A model generated the notes under the pieces. That model was not told where the DNA came from. It did not search any database and was given only the letters and a program-made list of their open reading frames with translations. From Neoaquamicrobium sediminum (GTDB taxonomy: Bacteria > Pseudomonadota > Alphaproteobacteria > Rhizobiales > Rhizobiaceae), in assembly GCF_013240295.1 (NCBI RefSeq), contig NZ_JABETK010000001.1, forward strand, positions 310,001 to 374,000: a DNA stretch of 64,000 nt, read 5' to 3'. Made by a program: the position numbers and the translations under genes. This document shows positions 37,480 through 47,825 of this stretch, one piece after another; positions within the stretch are counted from its first letter, which is position 1; each line of letters opens with the position of its first letter.

Positions 37480-38847
37480 GAGCGGTCATCCTTTTCGGGC
37501 CGCAGATAGCCGGTCACAGACCGGCGCTGATCGAGGTAGCGCGCGGCGACCCGCTTCACGTCGTCGGCGGAGACGGCGTCGATGCGCTCTGGCCACTCCA
37601 GAACATCCTCGACTGTCCCTCCGGTCGTCAGTGTCGAGCCGTAGATACGCGCCATGCCGGACTGGTCGTCGCGGGCGAAGATCATGGAACGGGTCGCCCG
37701 TTTCTTGGCTTTCGCAAGCTCGTCCTCGGAAATGCCGTCTTCTGCGACTTTCGCGATCTCCTCATCGATCGCGCGCTCGACGTCCTCGATCGTGGAGTCG
37801 CCGCGCGGCGATCCGTAGACGACAAACGCCGTGTCATCGAGCGACGTGCCCTGATAGTAGGCGCCGGCCGACGAGGCGATGCCCTGCCGCACGATCAGTT
37901 CCTGATAGATACGGCTGCGCATGCCGCCGCCAAGTATTTCGGACAACAGGTCGAGCGCCTCGGCCTCGCCGTCCTCGGCGGTCGTGTAGGAAGGCACGAC
38001 CCAACGCTTGAGTAGCTCGCCACGCCGACGCGCGGGTCCGACATCTCGACGATACGGCTCGTGTTCTGCTCCGGCTCCACCGGGCGTATGCGCGGCGGCA
38101 GGTCCGGGCCGCGCTCGACAAGCCCGTATGTCTCCTCGGCAAGGTTGCGCACGGTCGCGGCATCCACGTCGCCTGCTACGACCAGCACAGCATTGTTCGG
38201 CGCGTAAAACCGGTCGTAAAACTCGGTCGCGTCCTCCCGGTTGAGCTGCTCGATCTCCTGCATCCACCCAATCACGGGAAAGCGATAGGGATGGTTCTGG
38301 TAGAGCGTAGCGTTGACTTCCTCGCCATGCAGCGATTCAGGGCTGTTCTCGACCCGTGAATTGCGCTCCTCGATGATGACGTCGCGCTCGGGCCCGATCA
38401 CGTCATCCGTGAGGATGAGGTTGCGCATCCGGTCCGCCTCGAACTCCATCATGGTCTTCAGCTCACCCGGCGCGACCTGTTGGAAGTAGGCGGTGTAATC
38501 ATAGGAGGTGAAGGCGTTCTCGCGCCCCCGATCTCGGCGATACGGGCGGAAAACTCACCGGGGCCATGATTGCTGGTGCCTTTGAACATCAGATGTTCGA
38601 AGAAGTGGGCGATGCCCGATTTGCCCGGTTCCTCGTCGGCGCTGCCGACCTTGTACCAGACCATCTGGGTAACGACCGGCGCGCGCCGGTCGGGGATCAC
38701 CACGACCTCGAGCCCGTTGTCGAGAGTGAAATGCTCGACCTGCGGCGCTTCCTCTGCGGTGGCAAAGGCAAGCGGGACGGCCATGAACGCAGCGGTGAGC
38801 ACTGCCCTGAAAGGCGCGCTGGCACCGCGGCCGGGAATCAGCATCAT
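37476..38847 (-). CDS. M16 zinc peptidase, catalytic subunit, two frameshifts
   Basis: About 457 aa, exported (hydrophobic segment [17 protein letters not shown]). The zinc motif HFFEH lies in [16 protein letters not shown], with the distal Glu in the [18 protein letters not shown] region. The frame breaks twice: in the C run at 38525-38529 (AEIGG should continue [16 protein letters not shown]) and near 38018 (SDPRVGVA should continue [16 protein letters not shown]). GGAGAAGGAAG supports the start at 38847. It pairs with the inactive subunit downstream. Confidence 0.9.
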
Positions 38848-38952
38848 GAAAGCTTCCTTCTCCAGAGACCCTGCGAGACTTAGCGCCTGCGGCGATGCAA
38901 GCAATCGCGGCGGCACTAACATCTGCGTCATCGGGCGCAACCGTGACGAAAG

Positions 38953-39507
38953 TCAGGCGCGCTCGCAGAAAGTCACGGTGGTGTCGCCATAGTCGCGGCG
39001 CTGAACCAGTTTCAGCCCCGCGGGCGGATGGAATGGGGATCCGCTCGCCTCCTCCACCATCACGAAGGCTTGTTGCCTGAGCCAGCCGCCGGCAATTGCC
39101 GAGGCAAGCGCGCGTTCACCCAGTCCCTTGCCGTAGGGCGGATCGGCAAAGACGATATCGAAAGGCTGGATCGTACCCGTTTCGCCGAGCGCGGTTGCGT
39201 CGCGGCGGAATATCTTGGTGCGGCCCTGAAGCCCCATCGCTTCGACATTGGTGCGGATCAGGCCACGACCTTCGGCTGATTCCTCGATGAAGAGGCAATG
39301 CGCCGCGCCGCGCGACAGCGCCTCGATGCCAAGAGCACCGGTGCCCGCGAAAAGGTCGAGCACGCGCGCGCCTTCAAGCCGCACCGACTGGCTGTGGGTG
39401 ATGATGTTGAAGACCGCCTCGCGCGTGCGGTCCGTCGTCGGCCGGATCGCATCAGAACGCGGCGCGGCCAACGGGCGCCCGCGCAATTCGCCCCCGACGA
39501 CGCGCAA
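38953..39507 (-). CDS. rsmD: 16S rRNA (guanine966-N2)-methyltransferase RsmD
   Basis: A 184-aa SAM-dependent methyltransferase. Seen here: MRVVGGELRGRPL at the start, DRTREAVFNIITH, SAM motif I VLDLFAGTGALGIEALSRGA and the catalytic motif IVFADPPYGKGLG, which match RsmD. It starts at TTG with GAGGG six bases upstream, immediately after the pseudouridine synthase stop, so the two RNA-modification genes are co-transcribed. Confidence 0.94.
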   Translation of the reverse strand: MRVVGGELRGRPLAAPRSDAIRPTTDRTREAVFNIITHSQSVRLEGARVLDLFAGTGALGIEALSRGAAHCLFIEESAEGRGLIRTNVEAMGLQGRTKIFRRDATALGETGTIQPFDIVFADPPYGKGLGERALASAIAGGWLRQQAFVMVEEASGSPFHPPAGLKLVQRRDYGDTTVTFCERA

Positions 39508-39509
39508 GC

Positions 39510-41268
39510 TCAGCCCTCGCCTCGCGGCTTACGCGGGCCGCTGCCGCGCGGTCCGGGCTTCCCGCCGCCTTTGCCACCCTTGGCACCGTCAGGTCGCGGT
39601 TTTCCCGCGTACCGGCGCCCGTCGTTGCGCTCGGCAAGTGCTGCCGCCTTTTTCTCGCCCATAGGGCGTGCGCCGGGCGCCATCCAGACATTGGCCGTAC
39701 GCGAACGCTGCTTCTCGGGCTGACGCTCCTCGCGCGGACCGTCCTTGGCTCGCGGGAACTTTCCGACGGCCGGCGCGGCCCTGTCGTTGGGATTTCCCCG
39801 TTTCGGGCCCGCCCCACGCATCGGCTTAGTCTGCAGCCGCCCCAGCGCGTCCTCGCGCTTTTGCTCGCGTTCGCGCTTGCGATTGGGCCTTTCAGCCGGC
39901 TCCTCGCGCTTCTTCTCCGAGGTGGCCGAGACCGGCTTGTTGGAGAATTCGTTGAGCACCGGCGCATCGAAATTCGCGCCCGATTCCTCGATCAGGCGTT
40001 CGCCGAGCTGGTCGCGCAGGAGCTTGCCCTTGAGTTCTCGCACCTCGCCCTCGGCAAGTTCGCCAAGCTGGAAGGGGCCATAGGACAGCCGGATCAGCCG
40101 CGTCACGTCGAGCCCGAGCGCGCCGAGGATGTTCTTGACCTCGCGGTTCTTGCCCTCGCGCAGGCCGACCGTCAGCCAGGCATTGGAGCCCTGCTCGCGA
40201 TCGAGCGTCGCTTCAACGCCGCCGTAGAAAACGCCGTCGACGGCGATGCCATCCTTGAGGGCGGCCAGCGCCTCCGGCTCGACCTTGCCGTGCACGCGCA
40301 CGCGATAGCGGCGCAGCCAGCCCGTGGCCGGCAGTTCGAGCACACGCGACAGGCCGCCATCATTGGTCAGCAGCAGCAGCCCCTCGGTGTTGATGTCCAG
40401 CCGCCCGACGGTCATGAGCCGCGGCAGCTTCTTCGGCAGGATGTCGAAGACGGTCGTGCGGCCCTCCGGATCGCGGTTGGTGGTGACCACACCGGCCGGC
40501 TTGTGGAACAGGAACAGCCGCGTCCGCTCGATGGCGGGAATTTCATTGCCATCGAGCTCGATACGGTCGCGTGGACCGACATTGACCGCCGGCGTGTCGA
40601 GAACCTTGCCGTTGAGCCTGACGCGGCCGGCCGCGATCATTTCCTCGGCGTCGCGACGCGAGGCCACGCCAGCCCGTGCAAGACGCCGGGCGATGCGCTC
40701 GCTCGTAGCAGCCGCCTCACCCGCATCCACTGCCACCTCGCGTTCCCGCTTGCCTGGACGCGGTGCTGCGGTGTCGTCGCGTTTATGGAACGGCTTGCGC
40801 TCCCCGTCCGCCTTCGCATAGGGCCTGCGTTCGCCGTCCTCGCGCTTGCGGAATGGTCGCTTGTCGCCACCCTCTCCCCTTGGACGATCCTCGCGCTTCT
40901 GGAACGGTTTGCGCTCGCCTTCGGCCTTCGCATAGGGCCTGCGCTCGCCGTCCTCGCGCTTGCGGAACGGACGCTTTTCGCCCTCCCCAGTGGGACGGTC
41001 CGCGCTTTCGGAAGGGTTTGCGCTCACCTTCTGCCTTCGCGTAGGGCCGGCGCTCACCATCCTCGCGTTTACGGAACGGACGCTTATCACCGCCTTCGCC
41101 GGCGGGACGGTCGTCGCGTTTGCGGAAGGGTTTGCGCTCGCCATCGGCCTTGGCGCCGGGCCGGCCTTCGCCGTCGTCACGCTTGCGGAACTGGCGCTTT
41201 TCGCCACCTTCACCGCGCGGGCCGCGTCCTGCGTCGCCGCGCGGCGGTCTTTTCTTGTCATCGTTCAT
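39510..41268 (-). CDS. RluB-type 23S rRNA pseudouridine synthase with long repetitive basic N-terminus
   Basis: About 585 aa. The core has an S4 domain (SERIARRLARAGVASRRDAE) and the RsuA/RluB catalytic domain with the active Asp in LMTVGRLDINTEGLLLLTND. It is flanked by a ~170-residue Arg/Lys/Glu-rich N-terminal extension of tandem repeats and a disordered basic C-terminus. The N-terminal frame is interrupted near 41000 within the repeats: KPFRKR should run into DRPTGEGEKRPFRK. The net change is either one extra base or two lost. Coupled to rsmD. Confidence 0.9.
40780..41230 (-). repeat. Tandem ~114-bp coding repeats in the RluB-type gene
   Basis: About four copies of a ~38-residue unit with the pattern DRPxGEGGDKRPFRKRED, GERRPYAKAEGERKPF, xKRE. 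The last two copies are nearly identical; the outermost one is more diverged. The frame break near 41000 lies inside this array, so copy number and phase may be misassembled or genuinely variable. Confidence 0.75.
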
Positions 41269-41346
41269 GTGGCGCTCGCCTTTCAGCGCGGGTAACTATC
41301 AGACCGCATAGGGCCTTGCGAGTGAAATGTCAGTGGCGGAGAACGC

Positions 41347-41793
41347 ATGAGATCGTCCCCCTTCATGGAAGCCGCGTTTGCCGAGGCGGAAGCCGCGCGC
41401 GACCGCGGCGAAGTGCCGATCGGCGCTGTCGTCGTCCACGACGGAACGGTGCTTGCAAAGGCGGGAAACAGGACACGTGAACTGAACGATCCCACGGCCC
41501 ATGCCGAAATCCTGGCGATCCGCGATGCCTGCCGGCTCGTGGCCAGCGAAAGGCTTCCCGACGCCGATCTATACGTGACGCTGGAGCCTTGCCCGATGTG
41601 CGCGGCGACAATTTCCTTCGCGCGCATCCGGCGGCTCTATTTCGGCGCAGTCGACGAAAAGGGCGGCGCCGTCGTCAGCGGCGGACGCTATTTCGCGCAG
41701 CCCACCTGCCATCACGCGCCGGATGTCTACGCCGGCATCGGCGAACAACGCGCTTCTGAAATGCTGAAAAACTTCTTCAGGGACCGGCGCTGA
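41347..41793 (+). CDS. tadA: tRNA-specific adenosine deaminase TadA
   Basis: 148 aa. TadA deaminates A34 to inosine in tRNA-Arg. The zinc site is complete: HAE in DPTAHAEILAIRDAC and the two cysteines in LEPCPMCAATISFARI. The active-site Glu in HAE and the C-terminal helix (MLKNFFRDRR) match the family. GCGGAGAACGC precedes the ATG at 41347. Divergent from the RluB-type gene. Confidence 0.95.
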   Translation: MRSSPFMEAAFAEAEAARDRGEVPIGAVVVHDGTVLAKAGNRTRELNDPTAHAEILAIRDACRLVASERLPDADLYVTLEPCPMCAATISFARIRRLYFGAVDEKGGAVVSGGRYFAQPTCHHAPDVYAGIGEQRASEMLKNFFRDRR

Positions 41794-41803
41794 AGACCGG
41801 TCC

Positions 41804-42468
41804 TCAAAGCCAGGGTACGTAGTCGCGCCAGGAAGACTTGCTCGACGCACGCTTGACGCGACGTTCCTTCTTCCACTCTTCCTCGCCGAGATCGCCAACG
41901 GGCGCCGTCGCGTTCGGCTGGCGGTAGTCGAGCGGCGGCTCGCTCAGGTAACGGCGGCTGGTCGCTTCGCCCTGATTGCGCTCGCGTAGGCGACGCTGCA
42001 CTTCCGCCCGCTGGGCAGCACCGCTGACCATGGGCTGAGCCCCCAGCGCTCCGGATCGTAGTTGGGATCGGATTTGCCAACGCCCCCGGGCGCAACCTGG
42101 GGCCTGTAGGAGGAATTGTTCTGGTTGGCGGTCGCCTCGTCGCGAATGCGCGCGCGGCGTTCCTCGGGCGACTCGGGCCAGGCCGGATTGCCAGCACTGG
42201 CCAAATCCTGCTGTGGCTCGGGCAGAACCTCGAGCGAGGCCGGCTGGACCAGCTTCGGCCGTGGATTGTAGGCGATCTCGGGGCCTTTGTCGGCCGGGCC
42301 GACAGAGAGAATGCCGGTGAGATCCTCGACAAGCTGCTGGTTGGCGGTCTTGCCGGTGCCGTAAGTGGGCGAGCCCATGCAGCCCGAAAGCAGCGTTGCG
42401 GCGCATGCCATGGAAGCACCAAGAAGGAGCGGCGTGCGGCCACGCGTTTGAATGCGGTCGATCTTCAC
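41804..42468 (-). CDS. Conserved hypothetical lipoprotein, one frameshift
   Basis: About 221 aa. A signal peptide ending in the lipobox LLSGC (residues 26-30) is followed by a hydrophilic, proline-rich domain with no enzymatic motif I recognise. The frame breaks in the C run at 42040-42044: DPNYDPERWG should continue AQPMVSGAAQRAEVQRRL, ending in a basic tail with SSWRDYVPWL. Its stop faces that of tadA, 11 bases away. A tether or envelope-assembly role cannot be judged. Confidence 0.75.
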
Positions 42469-42619
42469 TGAAACTTGCCTCTCACATCGGGCGAAAAACG
42501 CGCCGGACGTCCAGTTTCGCCAGAAAATCCGGCGACAACAAGGCGTTCAGTCAGCGCGCCTTGTACCCTAATCGGCTCCGGCGGGCAATGTCGGAGGACA
42601 TTTGCCCGCCGATGACTGT

Positions 42620-45600
42620 TTACAACCGGCCGAGCGCACGCAGTTCGTGCAATGCCGCGGCATCGCGCGCCGAAACGTCCGGGAACTCCGGATCGGAGCC
42701 GACATCGGACGTATAGCGCCAGGAGCGCGCGCACTTGGCTCCACCGGCCATGGCCGGGACGACGCCCACGCCCTTCACCTCGTCCAGCGTGAAGGCGATG
42801 TCGGGTGCCGGCGTATCCACGATCGTGATGCCGCTTGTGATGCAGGTCTCGGCCATGTCGACGTCGGCGATTGCCGCACGCAGCTCCGGATCGGTAACGT
42901 GAACGATCGGCGCGGCCTCCAGCGAGGAGCCGATGCGCTTCTCGCGCCGCTCGATCTCCAGTGCGCCCGTGACGACGCGGCGAACCTGCCGCACCTTGCG
43001 CCACTTGGCGGCAAGCTTCTCGTCCTTCCATTCGGCGGGAATGGTGGGGAACTGCTCCAGGTGCACGGATTCAGCCCGCGGATGACGGTCGAGCCAGGCT
43101 TCCTCCATGGTGAACGGCAGCATCGGCGCAAGCCAAGTCACGAGGCTGTCGAACAGCCGGCGCACGACGACGATGGCCGCCTTGCGCCGCGTGCTCGATG
43201 GAGCGTCGCAGTAGAGCGTGTCCTTGCGCACGTCGAAATAGAACGCTGACAGCTCGACGACCATGAAGTCGATCAGCGTGCGGGTGATGCGCTTGAAGTC
43301 GAAAGCGTCGTAGCCCTTGCGCACGAGTTCATCGAGCTCGGCCAGCCGATGCAGCATCAGCCGTTCCAGCTCCGGCATCTCGGCGACGGGAACGTCTTCG
43401 CCATCGTCATGGGCGAGCGTGCCGAGCATCCAGCGAATGGTGTTCCGGAGCTTGCGATAGGCGTCGATATTGGTCTGCAGCACGTTCTTGCCGAGGCGCT
43501 GGTCTTCCCAATAGTCGGTGGTCATGACCCACAGGCGCAGGATGTCGGCGCCCGACTGATTCATAACGTCCTGCGGCACGACCGTATTGCCGAGCGACTT
43601 CGACATCTTGCGGCCGTCCTCATCCATGGTGAAGCCATGGGTGATGACGGTGTCGTAAGGCGCCCTGCCCCGCGTGCCGCAGCTTTCCAGCAGCGAGGAA
43701 TGGAACCAGCCGCGATGCTGGTCGGAGCCTTCGAGATAGACGTCGGCCGGCCACTTCAGGTCCGGGCGATCTTCCAGCGTGAAGGTGTGGGTCGAGCCCG
43801 AATCGAACCAGACGTCGAGGATGTCCATCACCATCGTCCACGGCTCGTTGGCGCGCGAACCCAGGAAGCGCTCGCGCGCGCCCTCAGCAAACCAAGCGTC
43901 CGCGCCCTCGGCTTCGAAGGCCTCCAGAATGCGGGCGTTGACGGCCACGTCCTTCAGCACCTCGCCATTCTCGTCGGCAAAGACACAGATCGGCACGCCC
44001 CATGCCCTTTGACGGGAAAGAACCCAGTCGGGCCGGTCCTCGATCATCGCGCGCAGGCGGGTCTGGCCGGCGGCCGGCACGAAGCGCGTGTCGTCGATGG
44101 CCTTGAGCGCGCGGCTACGCAGCGTGTCGGGTTCGTTAGCGCTCACGGCCGAGCGCTCGCTCCGCTCGCTGGCCTCCGCGGGGGCGGGCGAAACGTCGCC
44201 CGGCGTCCGGTCGGACGCTCGGCCTTCCCGAGGAAGGCCGTAGCCGCCCAGGTCCTTGTCCATATAGACAAACCACTGCGGCGTGTTGCGGAAGATCACC
44301 GGCTTCTTGGAACGCCAGGAATGCGGGTAGGAGTGCTTCAACCGCCCACGCGCAAACAGCATGTTCGCGGCGATCAACGCCTCGATGACGGCCTTGTTGG
44401 CGTCGCCCTTCTTGCCGTTGTCGTCGATGACACGCGCGGCCCCGCCTTCGCGGTCCGGCCCGAAGCCCGGCGCATCCTTGGTGAAGTAGCCGGCATCGTC
44501 CACGGTGAAGGGGATGCGCGTTTCGATGCCGCGCGCGGCAAGCTCCTTGCCTGCGTCCATCCACGCGTCGAAGTCCTCGCGGCCATGGCCCGGCGCAGTG
44601 TGGACGAAACCAGTACCGGCATCGTCGGTGACATGGTCGCCGGGGAGAAGCGGAACTTCAAAGTCGTATCCACCACCAAAGCCCGCCAGCGGGTGCGCCA
44701 GCACCATGGATGACAACTCATCAGCCTCGACCTTGCGCAGCCTTTTGTATTCAAGCTTTGCCTTGGCGAAAGACTCTTCGGCTAGCGCATCGGCGAAGAT
44801 CAGTTTCTCGCCGGGCTTCGGGCCAAAATCGTTCTCCGCGGCAGTTACCTCGTAAAGTCCGTAGGAGATGCGCGGCGAATAGGCCACTGCACGGTTGCCG
44901 GGGATCGTCCAGGAGTCGTCGTCCAGATGACGACCGAGGCGTGCCCAAGGCTCTCCGGCGGAGAAACAACAGCAGACCCTCCTTCAGAGAATTGCACCAC
45001 CGTTGCGTCCGGTGCAATCATCACTGGGAACTTCACCCAGATCGTATCCGACTCATAGTCCTGATATTCGACCTCTGCCTCCGCCAGCGCGGTGCGCTCC
45101 ACCACGGACCACATCACCGGCTTGGAGCCGCGATAGAGCTGGTCGGACATGGCGAACTTCATCAGCTCGCCGGCGATGCGCGCCTCGGCGTGGAAGTTCA
45201 TCGTCGTATAGGGATTGTCGAAATCGCCCTCGATGCCGAGGCGCTTGAACTCCCCGGTCTGCACCTCAATCCAGTGCTGCGCGAAGTCGCGGCATTCCTT
45301 GCGGAATTCGTTGACCGGCACCTGGTCCTTGTCCAACCCCTTGGCGCGGTACTGCTCCTCGATCTTCCACTCGATCGGCAGGCCGTGACAGTCCCAACCC
45401 GGCACGTAATTGGAATCATAACCGCGCATCTGGAACGAGCGGGTGATGACGTCCTTGAGGATCTTGTTGAGCGCGTGGCCGATATGGATGTTGCCGTTGG
45501 CGTAGGGCGGGCCGTCGTGCAGCACATAGAGCGGCCGGCCGGCAGCGCTTTCGCGCAGGCGGTTGTAGAGCTTCATCTCCTGCCAGCGCTTGACCAGCAG

Positions 45601-45693
45601 CGGCTCCTTGTCCGGCAGGCCGGCGCGCATCGGAAACTCCGTCTGCGGCAGATAGAGGGTCTTGGAATAGTCGATCTTCTCAGCGGTCGTCAT
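42620..45693 (-). CDS. ileS: Isoleucyl-tRNA synthetase with a 39-residue insertion, one frameshift
   Basis: About 1024 aa, a class I synthetase. HIGH is in [20 protein letters not shown] and KMSKS in [15 protein letters not shown]. The frame breaks near 44912: VVIWTTTP should continue [18 protein letters not shown]. After the editing domain, the sequence returns to the catalytic fold at [16 protein letters not shown]. It is then interrupted by a 39-residue low-complexity insertion (44129-44245) before resuming [18 protein letters not shown]. The insertion explains the above-average length. ileS is normally essential, so the frameshift is almost certainly a sequencing gap. Confidence 0.95.
44129..44245 (-). 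repeat. In-frame palindromic repeat inserted in ileS
   Basis: 117 bp (39 codons) absent from the expected IleS sequence. It holds a perfect hairpin CGGCCTTCC-CGA-GGAAGGCCG (44220-44240). A second inverted structure, GGCCGAGCG...CGCTCGCTGGCC (44147-44174), encodes ASERSERSA. It looks like a mobile palindromic element kept in frame inside a surface loop, by analogy with the palindromic elements found inside Rickettsia genes. Confidence 0.6.
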
Positions 45694-45933
45694 GATCTCG
45701 TCGCATCGTCGGCCCGGGCGGCGTGGCTCCGGGCGGGTGTCTTGTCAAACAGGCGAAAGGCGCGCGGGCGGGCGGCGCGCGAAATACCCGGACCTTCCGG
45801 CAGCCGCTCAGGCCGCCCGGAAAGCCGGGCCAATAATTCGTATCGTGATCGCGATGGGAAGCGCGCGCTGTCTCATGGTCCGCGCTTTTAGCCGAGCGGA
45901 GACGCGGAATAAAGAGGCGAATGCACGTGTCGG

Positions 45934-46740
45934 CTAGCGGATCGAAAAGTCGAAGCGCCACGTCGCGCTGGCGCCGAGCGTGAACTGGTCGCGGGAGCCG
46001 CCCTCGCGAACCAGGCTCGAATCCGCCGCCGGCCCCGTCAGCCGCGCGTATTCGGCGAAGAGGCTGGTGTCGAGCCTGTCCGTCGCCTTCCAGTTGACCG
46101 CGCCGCCGACGCCAGCAGAGGCGAAGCCGCTGCCCGGCGCATATTCGGACAGGCCGGTTGCCGCCGACTCGGCTGCATCGACGCCGTAGTAGGCATCGAA
46201 ATAGTCCGCCGATGCCCAGCGGGCACGCGGACCGGCCGAAATCTGGATCGTATCGGTAACGTTGACGAAGAAGTCGGCCGACAGGTCGGCCACTACGCCG
46301 TCATGCGAACGGATGCCATGGCGCAGCTCGGCACGCATGCGCATGTTGTCAGTAGGATAGATCTCGGCAAAACCGCCTAGCTCCCCGCCGAAGCGCACCG
46401 GCGACAGGCCGATCAGGCGCGCATCGGTGTCTCCATCGCGGCGGAAAACCAGCTTGCCGGCAGCGCCCGCGCGGATCAGACCGGTATCGACCAGCGCCAG
46501 CGAGATGTTGTCATTGCGCGAGGAAAAGCGCGACGAGCGACCGTGCTTGCCCAGCGAAACGATCGGCTGGAAGGCGAGCGAACGACCCGAAGCACCGTCG
46601 AATTTCGGTGAATAAAGCGCGGTGCCTCCAAGCTTCAGATACCAGTCTCCTGAGAACCATCCCTCGGCGGCTGCAGGCGCGGCCAGGCCAAGTGTAGCGA
46701 GCGCTGTCAGCGCGATACCCAGATATTTTTGGCGGTTCAT
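45934..46740 (-). CDS. MipA/OmpV family outer-membrane protein
   Basis: 268 aa with a signal peptide (MNRQKYLGIALTALATLGLA..AAAEG). Repeated amphipathic beta-strands and aromatic residues follow. The family-like start WFSGDWYLKLGGTALYSPKF and the terminal strand TLGASATWRFDFSIR end in the last-residue pattern expected for outer-membrane insertion. MipA/OmpV proteins act as scaffolds or porins. Here the role is unproven. It is monocistronic, upstream of ileS in the minus direction. Confidence 0.85.
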   Translation of the reverse strand: MNRQKYLGIALTALATLGLAAPAAAEGWFSGDWYLKLGGTALYSPKFDGASGRSLAFQPIVSLGKHGRSSRFSSRNDNISLALVDTGLIRAGAAGKLVFRRDGDTDARLIGLSPVRFGGELGGFAEIYPTDNMRMRAELRHGIRSHDGVVADLSADFFVNVTDTIQISAGPRARWASADYFDAYYGVDAAESAATGLSEYAPGSGFASAGVGGAVNWKATDRLDTSLFAEYARLTGPAADSSLVREGGSRDQFTLGASATWRFDFSIR

Positions 46741-46832
46741 ACCACTCACCTACGCGATACTCTTGCATTCAGCACTGCAAGCGTTCGGTAAATTTTGCAT
46801 TAAGGGTCCAGATTCGTCCACCCGCCGGACGA

Positions 46833-47819
46833 TTAAAACGCAATCGTGCGATCCAGTTCGGACAAAGGCTGCACAGCAGAGAGCAGCGCGCGCGCTTCGT
46901 CCTCGTCGCGCTTCATCTGCGCGATGAGCGGCTCCAGCCCGTCGAACTTCTCCTCACCGCGCAGGAAACCGAAGAACGAGACGCTGCAGACCTCACCGTA
47001 GAGATCGCCGGAGAAGTCGAACACGAATGTCTCGAGCAGCGGCGCGCCGTCCTCGGTGACGGTCGGCCGGCGGCCGAAGCTTGCCACGCCGTCATGAAGC
47101 GAACCATCGGCGCGGTGCAAGCGCACCGCATAGATGCCATGCCTGAGGCCGGTGGAAACGGGCAACTGCATATTCGCGGTCGGAAAGCCGAGCTGGCGGC
47201 CCAGCTTTTTCCCGTGCGAGACCTCCGCCTCAACGGTGTATCGGTAGCCGAGCAGCCCCGCTGCTTCCGCAACCTCGCCGGCCGAAAGCAGTTCGCGGAT
47301 GCGGCTCGACGAGACAACTTGAGCGCCCTCATCCCGGAAGGCGTCGATGAGGCTGACGCCGAAGCCGAGCCGCTCGCCGGCTTCCATCAGGAAGGCAGGC
47401 CCGCCCTGCCGGTTCTTGCCGAAATGGAAATCGAAGCCGGTAACGACATGGCTGATCCCGAGCCCGTCGACCAGCACGTCGCTCACGAACGCATCGGCGC
47501 TGAGCGACGAGAACTGCCGGTCAAACGGCTGCTCGATCACGGCCCTGAAACCCAGCACCTGAAGCAACCGGGCGCGAACGGGCGCGGGCGTGATACGATA
47601 GAGCGGCACGTCCGGTCGGAAGACGGCGCGCGGATGCGGCTCGAAGGTCAGCGCCAGCGCGGGCACGCCGCGCCGCTCGGCCTCGGCCAGTGCGCGGGCG
47701 AGCACGGTCTGGTGGCCGCGATGCACACCGTCGAAATTGCCGATGGCGACCACGCCTCCCCGGCACGAAGCGGGAAGGGTTGAAGAGCCGGCAATGCGCT
47801 CGATCGGCTGGCGGCTCAT
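46833..47819 (-). CDS. ribF: Bifunctional riboflavin kinase / FAD synthetase RibF
   Basis: 328 aa. The N-terminal FAD synthetase domain has AIGNFDGVHRGHQTVLARAL and TGFDFHFGKNRQGG. The C-terminal riboflavin kinase domain has LGRQLGFPTANMQLPVSTGL, which carries the PTAN motif, and HDGVASFGRRPTV. It makes FMN and FAD, relevant to the many flavoproteins in this window. It begins six bases after the HAD phosphatase stop, so the two are co-transcribed. Confidence 0.95.
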   Translation of the reverse strand: MSRQPIERIAGSSTLPASCRGGVVAIGNFDGVHRGHQTVLARALAEAERRGVPALALTFEPHPRAVFRPDVPLYRITPAPVRARLLQVLGFRAVIEQPFDRQFSSLSADAFVSDVLVDGLGISHVVTGFDFHFGKNRQGGPAFLMEAGERLGFGVSLIDAFRDEGAQVVSSSRIRELLSAGEVAEAAGLLGYRYTVEAEVSHGKKLGRQLGFPTANMQLPVSTGLRHGIYAVRLHRADGSLHDGVASFGRRPTVTEDGAPLLETFVFDFSGDLYGEVCSVSFFGFLRGEEKFDGLEPLIAQMKRDEDEARALLSAVQPLSELDRTIAF

Positions 47820-47825
47820 GGACGA

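Noticed and set aside
40780..41230. CRISPR array
   Set aside because: The repeats are long, coding and directly adjacent without unique spacers.
39861..41480. 539-codon plus-strand frame opposite the RluB-type gene
   Set aside because: It is generated by the repetitive basic codons of the true gene on the other strand.
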